Assembly: GCA_963730405.1 (NCBI GenBank)
Contig: CAVSRW010000012.1
Location: 1-64,000, forward strand
DNA: 64,000 bases
Direction: 5' to 3'
Origin: Gaiellasilicea sp963730405
GTDB taxonomy: Bacteria > Actinomycetota > Thermoleophilia > Gaiellales > Gaiellaceae
Of the stretch, positions 1 through 8,107 are shown piece after piece. A program made the translations under genes and the position numbers. A model generated the notes under the pieces. It made no database searches and was not told where the DNA came from. It saw nothing but the letters and a program-made list of their open reading frames with translations. Position 1 is the stretch's first letter. Every line of letters begins with the position of its first letter.

Positions 1-100
1 CGCCGAACCGCTCGACCGTCGCGGCGACCAGCTCCTGCGCCGAGAGCTTCTCGGAGCGCGCCGCGAGCGCGGCGACGTCGTCGTGTGAAGTGGCCGTCAT
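1..100 (-). CDS. cysH: Phosphoadenylyl-sulfate reductase, N-terminal fragment
   Basis: Only the first 33 codons lie in the window, read leftwards from an ATG at 98-100. The visible residues include LAARSEKLSAQELVAATVERFG, here split as LAARSEKLSAQ then ELVAATVERFG, which resembles the helical N-terminus of PAPS/APS reductases (CysH), cytoplasmic enzymes that reduce activated sulfate to sulfite. The catalytic region is outside the window, so the call rests on this short match and on the divergent sulfate-binding protein gene at 188. Other PP-loop ATPases could start in a similar way. Confidence 0.55.
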   Translation of the reverse strand, partial: MTATSHDDVAALAARSEKLSAQELVAATVERFG

Positions 101-187
101 CGCGGCTCGATCGTACCAGCGCGACGCCGTCGCGCATAACTGCTACTAATCCCAGCTATAAAGTCCACCGATTTAGTGGAGTTGCAC
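101..187. promoter_or_regulatory. Divergent cysH/sulfate-binding-protein control region with inverted repeat
   Basis: This 87-base gap serves two divergent sulfur genes. It holds an AT-rich TATAAA (157-162) and a perfect inverted repeat TCCAC-N7-GTGGA (164-168 and 176-180) overlapping the presumed plus-strand start region. GGAG at 178-181 is the ribosome binding site for the ATG at 188. For the minus-strand gene, TACGAT (complement of 110-115) could be a -10 element nine bases before its ATG. The repeat is a candidate operator for sulfur control; no regulator gene is adjacent, so the protein that binds it is unknown. Confidence 0.4.
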
Positions 188-1182
188 ATGACACGCACGC
201 TCGCCGCAGCAGCCATCGCCGCCTTTGCCCTCTCGGGCTGCGGCGGCTCGTCGTCCGAAGGATCCGCACCGACGGGCGCGGACGGCGGCAACATCCGCCT
301 CGTCGCCTATTCGACCCCGCGCGAGGCCTATGCGAAGCTGATCGACCTGTACCGCAGCGGCGCCGGCGAGGGCGTGTCGTTCGACCAGTCGTACGGGAGC
401 TCGGCGAGCAGAGCCGCGCCGTCGAGGCGGGCCTTCGTGCCGACGTCGTCGCCTTCTCGCTCGAGCCGGACATGACGCGGCTGGTCGAGTCGGGCGTCGT
501 CGCGCAGGATTGGAACGCAGGCGAGCACAAGGGCATGGTCACCGACTCGGTCGTCGTCTTCATCGTCCGTGAGGGCAACCCGAAGGGGATCAAGAGCTGG
601 GACGACCTGACGGAGGACGGCGTCGAAGTCGTGACGCCCAACCCATTCACCTCGGGAGGGGCACGCTGGAACGTGATGGCCGGCTACGGCGCGCAGCTCG
701 AGCAGGGCGAGTCGCCCGAGCAGGCGCGGGAGTACCTTCGCGCGCTCTTCGAGAACGTCGTCGTGCAGGACAAGAGCGCCCGCGAGTCGCTGACGACCTT
801 CGCCTCCGGCAAGGGCGACGTGCTGCTCGGCTACGAGAACGAGGCGATCTTCGCCCAGCGGCAGGGCCAGCCGATCGAATACGTCGTGCCCGACGAGACG
901 ATCCTGATCGAGAACCCCGTCGCGGTGACCGAGGACGCGTCCGGCGCAGCGCAGGGCTTCCTCGAGTTCCTCACGAGCGACGAGGGGCAGAAGGTCTTCG
1001 GCGAGGAGGGCTACCGGCCGGTCGTGAAGTCCGTTCTGGAGACCTTCGACTTCCCGAACCCGCCGGGGCTGTTCACGATCGCGGACGTCGGCGGCTGGGA
1101 CACGGTGCAGGAGGAGTTCTTCGACCGCGAGACCGGCTTCATGGCCGAGGTGCAGCGGGAGCTCGGAGAGCCGACCGACTAG
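188..1182 (+). pseudogene. Sulfate ABC transporter substrate-binding protein, frame broken once
   Basis: A lipoprotein-type signal peptide opens the protein (hydrophobic stretch then LSGCGG, lipobox Cys at about residue 18). The body matches the sulfate/thiosulfate-binding family: SYGSS followed by SRAVEAGLRADVVAFSLEP, then a long alpha/beta region. The first 71 or so codons are in one frame and the remainder in another; joining them needs one extra base near 401, where a GG run would be expected to be GGG. Length after repair is about 331 residues, normal for the family. It would capture sulfate outside the membrane for an ABC importer, whose permease and ATPase genes are not in the window. 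The start is chosen for the GGAG at 178-181. The stop overlaps the convergent DUF4395 gene by four bases. A sequencing deletion is more likely than decay, since the rest is well conserved. Confidence 0.8.
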
Positions 1183-1673
1183 AGCGAGCGCGAGCTCGGC
1201 GCCGGCTGCGGCGGCAGCGGGCAGGAGACGAACCGCCTGCCCGTCAGCCGGTAGGCGAGCTTGTACGCCTCGCAGCCGACGCAGAGACCGGTCGCCGCGG
1301 CGAGCAGCGCCAGCGCGGCGACGAGCGCGCCGAGCGCGCTGCCGGCCGCCTCGGCGCCGGCGGCGAACGCCACGCTCGCGGCGGTCAGGACGACCGCGCC
1401 GACGACGTTCGCGAAGCGCGGCGGCCGTGCGTCCTCGAGCGGGCCCTCGCCGAGCCGCGGCTGGACGAGCTCGAAGTAGGCGAGGCACGGCAGGCACCAG
1501 CGCCGGCCGAACGTGAGCCCGATCGCGAGCTGCGCCGCGAGCAGTGCCAGCAGCCACCAGGGGCCGATCGTCACGGCGACGAGCGCGAGGATCCCGACCA
1601 CCGCCTGGTTGAAGCGCGGCGCGCGGGCGTCGATCACGGACGTGTCGAGATACGGGTGCGCCGCACGCTCCAT
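1179..1673 (-). CDS. DUF4395 family integral membrane protein
   Basis: This 164-residue protein has about four hydrophobic segments, a start of the form IDARAPRFNQAVVG typical of DUF4395, and two Cys pairs, WCLPC near residue 60 and GLCVGC near residue 133. Family function is not established, but DUF4395 genes often neighbour thioredoxin and rhodanese-type sulfur genes, which agrees with the sulfate genes alongside. The Cys pairs could be redox-active or metal-binding; this is inference. It converges on the sulfate-binding gene with overlapping stops. Confidence 0.75.
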   Translation of the reverse strand: MERAAHPYLDTSVIDARAPRFNQAVVGILALVAVTIGPWWLLALLAAQLAIGLTFGRRWCLPCLAYFELVQPRLGEGPLEDARPPRFANVVGAVVLTAASVAFAAGAEAAGSALGALVAALALLAAATGLCVGCEAYKLAYRLTGRRFVSCPLPPQPAPSSRSL

Positions 1674-1716
1674 CTCGCGAGCGTAGCCACTCCGCGGTGC
1701 GCTGAGCCCTGAAAAC

Positions 1717-1731
1717 TAGAATCCTCCGGCT
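1717..1731 (+). promoter_or_regulatory. Probable -10 element for the 1732 operon
   Basis: TAGAAT at 1717-1722 lies nine bases before the GTG start at 1732, with no clear ribosome binding site between. No good -35 hexamer is visible. It fits the TAGANT elements seen before several other genes in the window. Confidence 0.35.
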
Positions 1732-2670
1732 GTGGCTCGTATCGCCTCGACCGTGCTGGTGGTCGCCCTGCTCGCGGCCACCGCCGCGGCGTTCGCGCTC
1801 ACCCAGGGGCTGAAGCTCGAGAAGAGCCCGATCTTCGGTACCGACGTCCAGCCCGTCTTCTCGCCGGTGTGCAAGCCGGGCTGCGAGCTCGAGACGGCGC
1901 TGATCGAGTTCAAGCTGCGCAAGGCCGACCGGCTCGACGTGTCCATCGTGGAGGGCGGCGAGGTCGTCCGGACGATCGAGCGGGGCGCCAGCCACCCGAA
2001 GGGCCTCGTCTCGATCGAGTGGGACGGTCGCGACGACGCGGGCCGCGTGCTGCCCGAGGGCGAGTACCAGCCGCGGGTCCACCTGCGCTGCGAGCGCCAG
2101 ACGATCACGCTCCCGAACCCGATCAGGATCGACGTGACGCCGCCGGTGCTCCAGGACGTCACGGTGGAGCCGCGCGTTGCCTCCCCCGACGGCGACCAAC
2201 GCTCCGACCGGGTGACCGTGCGTTACCGGCTGAGTGAGCCGGGCCGGGGGATGCTCTTCGTCAACGGCAGGCGGCAGGCCCTGACGCGCTTCCCGCGCAC
2301 CGAGGAGACGATCGTCTGGAACGGGAAGGTCGCCGGGCGGCCGGTGCGGGCGGGGGTGTACCGGCTGCAGCTGGCCGCCTTCGATCCGGCCGGCAATCGC
2401 ACCGAGCGCACGACGCCGATCCCGGTCGCCGTCCGCTACGTCACGCTCGGCCGGACCCGGATCCCGGTCGCCTCGGGCGCGAGGTTCGCCGTCCGTGTCT
2501 CGACGGATGCGGAGCGGGTGCGCTGGACGCTCGGCGGCAGGAGCGGCTTCGCGCCTCCCGGGACCCTCCGCCTGCGTGCCCCGCTGCAGAAGGGCCAGTT
2601 CACGCTCACGGTCTCCGCGAACGGGCACACGGCGCGTGCGGCCGTGTTCGTCCGGGAGCCGGCGCGCTGA
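1732..2670 (+). CDS. Secreted protein with FlgD-type Ig-like repeats
   Basis: The 312-residue protein begins with a hydrophobic signal or anchor segment (residues 3-22) and is otherwise all-beta. Two segments look like FlgD Ig-like modules: residues about 95-115 (IEWDGRDDAGRVLPEGEY) and about 200-225 (IVWNGKVAGRPVRAGVY, then AAFDPAGN). Such modules are structural and are found in exported, cell-surface proteins; no catalytic motif is visible. The stop at 2668-2670 overlaps the CTG from which the O-antigen ligase appears to start, so the two are probably co-translated. A structural or assembly role at the envelope is inference from this neighbourhood. Confidence 0.65.
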   Translation: MARIASTVLVVALLAATAAAFALTQGLKLEKSPIFGTDVQPVFSPVCKPGCELETALIEFKLRKADRLDVSIVEGGEVVRTIERGASHPKGLVSIEWDGRDDAGRVLPEGEYQPRVHLRCERQTITLPNPIRIDVTPPVLQDVTVEPRVASPDGDQRSDRVTVRYRLSEPGRGMLFVNGRRQALTRFPRTEETIVWNGKVAGRPVRAGVYRLQLAAFDPAGNRTERTTPIPVAVRYVTLGRTRIPVASGARFAVRVSTDAERVRWTLGGRSGFAPPGTLRLRAPLQKGQFTLTVSANGHTARAAVFVREPAR

Positions 2671-4121
2671 CGGAGCTCGCCCGCCTCGCCGGCCCACTCG
2701 GCTGCGTCGGGCTGGCGCTGCTGCTCGTCGCGACTCGGCGTGAGCTGCGGCTCGCCGGGCTCGCCGCCTGGGGAGCCGGCGCCGCCGGCCTCGCCCTCTA
2801 CCTCGCGCCCGACGGCCGCACGACGGCGCTCGCCGCGGCCGCGGGAGTGGGCCTGCTCGCCGCGATCGCGGGCGCCTGGCTGCTGCTCCGCTTCCCGTGG
2901 GCGCTCGCGTTCGCCACGGTGGCCTGCATCCCGATCAGGATCCCGGTCGACGTCGGCGACGAGGAGGCGAACCTGCTGCTGCCGCTGTACGGGGTCGTCG
3001 GCTCGTACGCGCTCGCGCTCGCCTGGCAGCTGCTGCGCGGCGACGACCGCGTGCGGGAGCTCGGCCCGATGGCGTGGCCGCTCGCCGCCGTCGTCGCCTG
3101 GAGCGGCCTCGCGCTGCTCTGGTCCGACGACCTCCGCGAGGGCTCGATCTTCCTCGCCGCGTTCGTGCTCCCGTTCGGCCTGCTCGCGATCGGCTTCGCG
3201 CGGCTGCCCTTCGACCGGCGCGCGCTGTTCGCGCTCTACGGCGCCCTGCTCGCGACGGCGCTCGCGTATGCCGGCGTCGGTCTCTATCAGTGGGCGACGC
3301 GGGAGGTCTTCTGGAACCCGAAGCTTCGCGTCGACAACGCCTACGCGCCCTTCTTCCGCGTCAACTCCGTCTTCTGGGACCCCTCGATCTACGGCCGCTA
3401 CCTCGTCGTCGCGATCCTGGCCACGCTTGCGCTCGTGCTTCTCGGCGTCCGTGACCGCCTGCTCGCGGCGGGAATCGCGGCGATCGCGGCGATCTGGGTG
3501 GGCCTGCTGTTCTCGTTCTCGCAGTCGAGCTTTGCCGCGCTGATCGCGGGGACGCTCGCAGCGGCTGCCGTGATCTGGCGCTGGCGCGCAGCAGCTGCTC
3601 TGGCAGTGCTCGCGGTCGTGCTCGTCTCCGTCGGCTTCGCGACGCCGCAGGTCCGGAACGAGCTCCTGCAGGAGTCACGGGCCGGGCTGAATGCGGTCAC
3701 GAGCGACCGCGCCGGGCTGGTCGGGAACGGGCTCCGGATCGCCGCCGACCACCCGGTCGTCGGAGTCGGCACCGGCAGCTTCAAGCGCGCCTACGCGGAG
3801 CGGACGGGGCTGAAGGGCGAGGAGCCGAAGAAGGCCGCCTCGCACTCGACCCCCGTGACCGTCGTCGCCGAGACCGGGGTGCCGGGGCTCGTCCTGCTCT
3901 CGTGGCTCGGGCTCGCGTCGCTCTGGCCCGCCTTCCGCGCCCGGGGCCGCTCCCCTGCCGGGCGCGCGGCACTCGTCGGGGCGCTTACGCTTGGCGCGAT
4001 CGCCGTGCACAGCCTCTTCTACAACGCGCTCTTCGAGGATCCGACGATGTGGGCCCTGCTCGGCCTGATCGCCGTCGCCGTCGCCGCGGTGCACCGCCCA
4101 CCCGAGCCGGAGGCGGCGTGA
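2667..4121 (+). CDS. O-antigen ligase/polymerase family membrane protein
   Basis: The protein is polytopic, with roughly a dozen hydrophobic segments and a long extracytoplasmic loop ending in the Wzy_C-type motif SHSTPVTVVAETG (around residue 395). It belongs to the O-antigen ligase/Wzy superfamily, which joins lipid-linked glycan units or transfers them to acceptors on the outer face of the membrane. The first ATG/GTG in this frame is at 2847, but the 60 codons upstream continue a hydrophobic coding pattern without stops back to a CTG at 2667-2669. That CTG overlaps the previous stop as CTGA and has GGGAG (2653-2657) nine bases ahead, so I take it as the start. Starting at 2847 would drop one or two membrane segments. 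The end overlaps the PIG-L gene by four bases. Confidence 0.75.
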   Translation: MTELARLAGPLGCVGLALLLVATRRELRLAGLAAWGAGAAGLALYLAPDGRTTALAAAAGVGLLAAIAGAWLLLRFPWALAFATVACIPIRIPVDVGDEEANLLLPLYGVVGSYALALAWQLLRGDDRVRELGPMAWPLAAVVAWSGLALLWSDDLREGSIFLAAFVLPFGLLAIGFARLPFDRRALFALYGALLATALAYAGVGLYQWATREVFWNPKLRVDNAYAPFFRVNSVFWDPSIYGRYLVVAILATLALVLLGVRDRLLAAGIAAIAAIWVGLLFSFSQSSFAALIAGTLAAAAVIWRWRAAAALAVLAVVLVSVGFATPQVRNELLQESRAGLNAVTSDRAGLVGNGLRIAADHPVVGVGTGSFKRAYAERTGLKGEEPKKAASHSTPVTVVAETGVPGLVLLSWLGLASLWPAFRARGRSPAGRAALVGALTLGAIAVHSLFYNALFEDPTMWALLGLIAVAVAAVHRPPEPEAA

Positions 4122-4753
4122 TCGAGGCGTGGAAGCGGGTGCTCGTGCTGGCGCCGCACACCGACGACGGCGAGTTCGGCTGCGGCGGGACGATGGCCCG
4201 GCTCGTCGAGGCCGGGGTCGAGGTGCACTACCACGCCTTCTCGATCGCGACGCGCTCGCTCCCGGACGGGTTCGCGCCGGACACGCTCGCCCGCGAGGTG
4301 CGGGAGGCGACCGGGGAGCTCGGGATCGCCGAGGAGCAGCTGCGCGTGCACGACTTCGACGTGCGCACGTTCCCCGAGCACCGGCAGGACATCCTCGAGC
4401 TGCTCGTCTCCCTCTGGGAGGAGCTGAAGCCGGACGCGGTCTTCCAGCCCTCGCACCACGACGTGCACCAGGACCATCAGACGATCGCGCAGGAGGGGCT
4501 CCGCGCCTTCAAGCGGACGACCGTGCTCGGCTACGAGATCCCGTGGAACAACTTCGACTTCTCGTACGGCGCCTACGTCGCGCTCGAGCAGCGGCACCTG
4601 GAGAAGAAGGTCGCCGCGCTCGCGAAGTACGCCTCGCAGCAGCACCGCCGCTACGCGAACCCGGAGTACGTCTGGAACCTCGCCCGCGTGCACGGGATCA
4701 ACGTCAACCGCGACTACGCGGAGTGCTTCCAGGTCTACCGGATCGTCGCCTAG
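4118..4753 (+). CDS. PIG-L family deacetylase
   Basis: This 211-residue cytoplasmic protein shows the PIG-L/LmbE zinc signature: APHTDDGEFGCGGT at residues about 11-24, with Asp-Asp for metal binding, and HHDVHQDH near residue 115 carrying the distal His ligand. Family members remove N-acetyl groups from GlcNAc-type sugars or conjugates. It starts at GTG 4118 in a GTGA overlap with the O-antigen ligase, so the pair is probably translationally coupled. A role in deacetylating an amino sugar of the surface glycan is inferred from that coupling. The stop overlaps the convergent GDYXXLXY gene. Confidence 0.85.
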   Translation: MIEAWKRVLVLAPHTDDGEFGCGGTMARLVEAGVEVHYHAFSIATRSLPDGFAPDTLAREVREATGELGIAEEQLRVHDFDVRTFPEHRQDILELLVSLWEELKPDAVFQPSHHDVHQDHQTIAQEGLRAFKRTTVLGYEIPWNNFDFSYGAYVALEQRHLEKKVAALAKYASQQHRRYANPEYVWNLARVHGINVNRDYAECFQVYRIVA

Positions 4754-5250
4754 CCGCCGCCGCCCTCGAGCCGCTCGATCCTCGCGCTGCCGTCGCCGTC
4801 CAGGTCGACGACGACGTACAGCTGCCCGCGCGCGATCGAGTCCTCGATCTCCCGCGCCCTCTCGGCGCTCGCGAAGTAGGTCTCGATCCCGTACTCGATC
4901 CCGACCGACTCGCCCGGGCTCGCGTCGTCGCGCGCCTCCCCGCAGATCGCGGTACCCGCTGGAGAACCCGGGTCGGCATAGCTCGCGCTCCACGAGCCGT
5001 CCTCCTCCCGGAGACGCGCGCAGACCCGCTCGCCGCGCCGAACCTCCCCGAGCACCGGCAGGTTGGAGATCTCGTACGTGAGGACGACGTAGTTGCCCCG
5101 AAAGACGTCGAGCGGGTCGACCGGCTGCGCCTTGAGCCGGATCTCCTCGCCGAAGGCGAGATCGGCCTCGGCGAGCCCGGCCATCGCGAGCGGCACGGCC
5201 AGCTGCACGCAGACGACGACGAGTAGAGCGAGCTTGCGCCGCCGGCTCAC
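4750..5250 (-). CDS. GDYXXLXY domain membrane-anchored protein
   Basis: The 166-residue protein has an N-terminal transmembrane segment (residues about 7-27) followed by an extracytoplasmic domain. FRGNYVVLTYEI near residue 51 is a variant of the family motif GDYxxLxY, with Asn in place of Asp. GDYXXLXY proteins are commonly encoded next to DUF2157 membrane proteins; that is the case here, with the GTG start overlapping the DUF2157 stop as GTGA. Their function is not known. Start chosen for this coupling. Confidence 0.75.
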   Translation of the reverse strand: MSRRRKLALLVVVCVQLAVPLAMAGLAEADLAFGEEIRLKAQPVDPLDVFRGNYVVLTYEISNLPVLGEVRRGERVCARLREEDGSWSASYADPGSPAGTAICGEARDDASPGESVGIEYGIETYFASAERAREIEDSIARGQLYVVVDLDGDGSARIERLEGGGG

Positions 5251-6443
5251 GTCGCCGCCATCCGCTCGAGCAGGCGCTTGCGCTGGCGCTCCAGCACATA
5301 GGCGATCCCGAGCACGACGAGGCCCGCACCGATCATCCCGACCGAGCGGGGCAGCGCCGACCAGAAGAAGTCGAAGTAGCGCGCGACGAGGTCGACCGCC
5401 ACGAAGACGACGCCGAGGTTGACGAGCCACGCTTCGTCGCTCAGGTAGCCGGCGTAGATGACGCCGAGCGCGAGCACCGCGAAGAGCACGTTGAAGACGA
5501 CGGCGTATGCGTCCCCGTTGCCGCCCGCGAAGAGGGCGACCGCCATCGTCGTCAGGGCGACGAGCAGGAACGCCCCCTCGTACCGATCGCTCGGCCGACG
5601 GCCTGCCGTGAGCACGCCGGCCGTGATGAACGCGAGCGCTCCCAGGAGCACGACTCCGACGAGCGCGCCGCCCGCCAGGGTCTCGCCGGCGAAGTCGAGC
5701 TCGTCGGCGGCGTCGGCGAACGTGAGCACGAAGAGCCCGGCGGCCGCGACCGGGAGCCCGACGCCCCGGCCGGACTCCAGGAAGCCGCTGCGCGCGAACC
5801 AGTGGTTGCCGATCCGCTCCTGCAGCGCGGTTGCGAGTGCGTAGAGCGTGCCGCCGTAGCAGAACGCGACGACGAAGAAGGCGGCCCAGACGTCGCGCTG
5901 CTCGTCGTTGAGCGCGAGCCCGAGCTCCCACCCGACCCACGCGGTGAAGATGATCACGGAGGCTGCGGCGATCGGGCGTGAGCGGACGACGAGCGCGGTC
6001 GCCGCCGCTCCGCCGGCCCAGAGCAGCAGCGCCAGCGGATCGTGCGCCTGGACGTTGTACATCTGTCCGACGAGGAAGAGGGAAGCGCCGAAGAGGAGGA
6101 CGCCGACCAGGTACAGCGCCTCCCCGACGCGCGGTGCCGAGCCCGTGCGCTCGCGCAGCTGGTAGGCGGCCGCGTATGTGCCGGCGACGGTGGCCGTCAG
6201 CAGCGCCAGCCGTGCCCCGTTGCTCATCCCGTCCCAGTTGGCTGCGACGAAGCCGATCACCCCGAAGCCGACCGTGACCGCGCCGATCACGGCGAGCGCG
6301 ACCGTGGCGCGGCCGCGCGGCTCCTCACCGCCGGCCGCGTAGCGGTCGCGGATCGCCGCCGCCTGCTCGGCCGAGACGATCCCCTCCGCCACCCACGTCT
6401 CGCTCTCGCGCCCCAGCCGGTCGGCGAAGGAGCGGTCAGGCAC
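5247..6443 (-). CDS. DUF2157 domain polytopic membrane protein
   Basis: The 398-residue protein starts with a short cytoplasmic helical region, including WVAEGIVSAEQAAAIRDRY at residues about 17-35, which is the DUF2157 signature. About eleven or twelve hydrophobic segments follow, with a basic C-terminus. Function is unknown for the family. It lies five bases after the HTH regulator stop and is coupled to the GDYXXLXY gene, forming a three-gene minus-strand operon. No catalytic residues are recognisable. Confidence 0.75.
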   Translation of the reverse strand: MPDRSFADRLGRESETWVAEGIVSAEQAAAIRDRYAAGGEEPRGRATVALAVIGAVTVGFGVIGFVAANWDGMSNGARLALLTATVAGTYAAAYQLRERTGSAPRVGEALYLVGVLLFGASLFLVGQMYNVQAHDPLALLLWAGGAAATALVVRSRPIAAASVIIFTAWVGWELGLALNDEQRDVWAAFFVVAFCYGGTLYALATALQERIGNHWFARSGFLESGRGVGLPVAAAGLFVLTFADAADELDFAGETLAGGALVGVVLLGALAFITAGVLTAGRRPSDRYEGAFLLVALTTMAVALFAGGNGDAYAVVFNVLFAVLALGVIYAGYLSDEAWLVNLGVVFVAVDLVARYFDFFWSALPRSVGMIGAGLVVLGIAYVLERQRKRLLERMAAT

Positions 6444-6448
6444 CGGTG

Positions 6449-7033
6449 CTACTCCTTGGTCGGCGTCTGGGGCAGGGCGCGGTAGGTGACGTAGATCAGC
6501 GGCGTCGAGGGGTCGCGCTCCTCATCGGGCCGGTGCCGGGCGCGGAGCCAGGTGACGACGAACTCGGAGAGCTCGTTCACCTCCTCCTGCGTCGCGTAGA
6601 CGGTCCAGCCCCCGATGAAGGCCGTCTCGCGCCAGGAGTCGCTCTGCTCCCCTTCGCGCCGCTGGTGGATGTACCGCCGGAGCGCGTCCTCGTCGCGCCC
6701 GACCATCGTGCTCTCCAGCTGCGCGACCGCTGCGTCGTACTCCGGATCCTCCGCAGGCGCGGAGGAGATGAGGCCGACGCGCTCCGGATCCCGCTTCCAC
6801 CACCGCTCGCGGCCCTTGCGCCGGTCGAGGTCCTCGATGATCAGCCCGGCCGCAGCGAGTGCGCGGAGGTGGTAGCTCGTCGCTCCGCTCGACTCGCCGA
6901 GCTCGCGGCCGAGCATCGAGGCCGTCGCAGGCGCGTCCGCGAGCGATTCGAGCATCCGAAGCCGGAGCGGATGGGCGAGTGCGCGGACCTCCCTGGCGCC
7001 GAGCGAGCGGGAGGGCAGCAGCGACGGCTTCAT
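6449..7033 (-). CDS. Winged-helix (ArsR-like) transcriptional regulator
   Basis: The protein has an ArsR-type winged helix at residues about 12-75: REVRALAHPLRLRMLESL, then TASMLGRELGESSGATSYHL with the recognition helix, then a wing. The C-terminal 110 residues are family-specific and contain no obvious metal-binding cysteines. The start at 7033 places the winged helix near the N-terminus as in relatives; GTG at 7036 or an ATG at 7087 are alternatives. It leads the operon with the DUF2157 and GDYXXLXY genes and is divergent from the multicopper oxidase across 72 bases, so it could control either direction. Confidence 0.75.
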   Translation of the reverse strand: MKPSLLPSRSLGAREVRALAHPLRLRMLESLADAPATASMLGRELGESSGATSYHLRALAAAGLIIEDLDRRKGRERWWKRDPERVGLISSAPAEDPEYDAAVAQLESTMVGRDEDALRRYIHQRREGEQSDSWRETAFIGGWTVYATQEEVNELSEFVVTWLRARHRPDEERDPSTPLIYVTYRALPQTPTKE

Positions 7034-7071
7034 CACCAGAGACCATAAAGCGGAATCCGGAGGCCGTGGGG

Positions 7072-7114
7072 TTGGCACGCGCCGCAAGTCCGCTAGAGTT
7101 TAGGCATGGCTAAA
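7072..7114 (+). promoter_or_regulatory. Leaderless promoter with DtxR/MntR-like palindrome over the start codon
   Basis: TTGGCA (7072-7077), a 16-base spacer and TAGAGT (7094-7099) form a good sigma-70-type promoter. The -10 ends six bases before the ATG at 7106, so transcription would begin at or near the start codon. Overlapping it is TTTAG-GCATGG-CTAAA (7099-7114), a near-perfect 16-bp palindrome resembling the TTAGG...CTAA arms of DtxR/IdeR/MntR operators. The downstream genes are a multicopper oxidase and a ZIP metal transporter, which makes metal-dependent repression plausible. The repressor itself is not in the window. Confidence 0.5.
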
Positions 7115-8107
7115 TTTACGCGAGGGCGACTGCTCGCCGGCGCGGCTCCCCTGGTGGCCGCCCCGGTGCTCGGCAAGCTGGCGCTCGACGGCGATGCCGA
7201 CGCGGCACCGCCGCGCACGCTGCACGGCCACGTCCACGACCATGCGGCGATGGGGCACGCCGCAATGATCGGCGGCGACGCCCCCGCAGTCGGCGGCCCC
7301 GCCGACCTCGACGCGCTCCTCTATCCGCCGCCTGCGCTCCCGCACCAGCCCGGCCGGGTGCGCGAGTACACCATGCGCGCGAGCGACCGGGAGATCGAGA
7401 TCGCGCCCGGCGTCTTCTTCCCCGCGTGGACGTACAACGGCACCGTGCCCGGACCGGTGATCCGTGCGACCGAGGACGACATCCTCCGCGTCCGTTTCGT
7501 CAACGCCGGCTCGCACCCGCACTCGATTCACTTCCACGGCATCCACCCGGCGAACATGGACGGTGTCTTCGAGGTCGTCGGCTCGGGCGAGGAGTTCACC
7601 TATGAGTTCCCGGCCAGACCGGCGGGGATGCACCTCTACCACTGCCACACGACGCCGCTGAAGAAGCACATCCACAAGGGCCTCTACGGCGCCTTCATCA
7701 TCGATCCGAAGGAGCCGCGCCCGCCGGCGAAGGAGCTCGTGATGGTGATGAACGGCTACGACACCGACGCCGACGGCGGGAACAACTTCTACACCGTCAA
7801 CGGCCGCAGCTTCTACTACGCCAAGTACCCGATCACGGTCAAGCGCTCGGAGAAGGTGCGGATCTACCTCGCCAACCTGACCGAGTTCGATCTGATCAAC
7901 TCCTTCCACCTGCACGGCGACTTCTTCCGCTACCAGCCGACCGGTACGGGCGACTACTGGGAGTACACGGATACCGTCATGCAGTGCCAGGGGCAGCGCG
8001 GCGTCCTCGAGATCGAGTTCGCGAACACGGGCAGGTTCATGTTCCACGCCCACCAGACCGAGTTCACCGACCTCGGCTGGATGGGCTTCTTCAACGTGGT
8101 GGAGTGA
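7106..8107 (+). CDS. Two-domain multicopper oxidase
   Basis: The 333-residue protein has an N-terminal export-type segment and a His-rich linker (GHVHDHAAMGHAAM, residues about 36-49). Two cupredoxin domains follow with copper ligands: HPHSIHFHG near residue 138, LYHCHTTPLKKHIHKG near 178 (type 1 Cys-His site), NSFHLHG near 266 and FMFHAHQTEF near 312. This is the two-domain laccase/nitrite-reductase-like group, which works as a trimer outside the membrane and may oxidise metal ions such as Fe(II), Cu(I) or Mn(II). The stop overlaps the start of the ZIP gene, tying oxidation to metal transport. Nitrite reductase activity is an alternative that the sequence cannot exclude. Confidence 0.85.
   Translation: MAKFTRGRLLAGAAPLVAAPVLGKLALDGDADAAPPRTLHGHVHDHAAMGHAAMIGGDAPAVGGPADLDALLYPPPALPHQPGRVREYTMRASDREIEIAPGVFFPAWTYNGTVPGPVIRATEDDILRVRFVNAGSHPHSIHFHGIHPANMDGVFEVVGSGEEFTYEFPARPAGMHLYHCHTTPLKKHIHKGLYGAFIIDPKEPRPPAKELVMVMNGYDTDADGGNNFYTVNGRSFYYAKYPITVKRSEKVRIYLANLTEFDLINSFHLHGDFFRYQPTGTGDYWEYTDTVMQCQGQRGVLEIEFANTGRFMFHAHQTEFTDLGWMGFFNVVE

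Noticed and set aside
328..2697. A 789-codon open frame on the minus strand
   Set aside because: It is antisense to the sulfate-binding and FlgD-Ig genes and has Arg/Ala-rich low-complexity sequence typical of shadow frames in GC-rich DNA.
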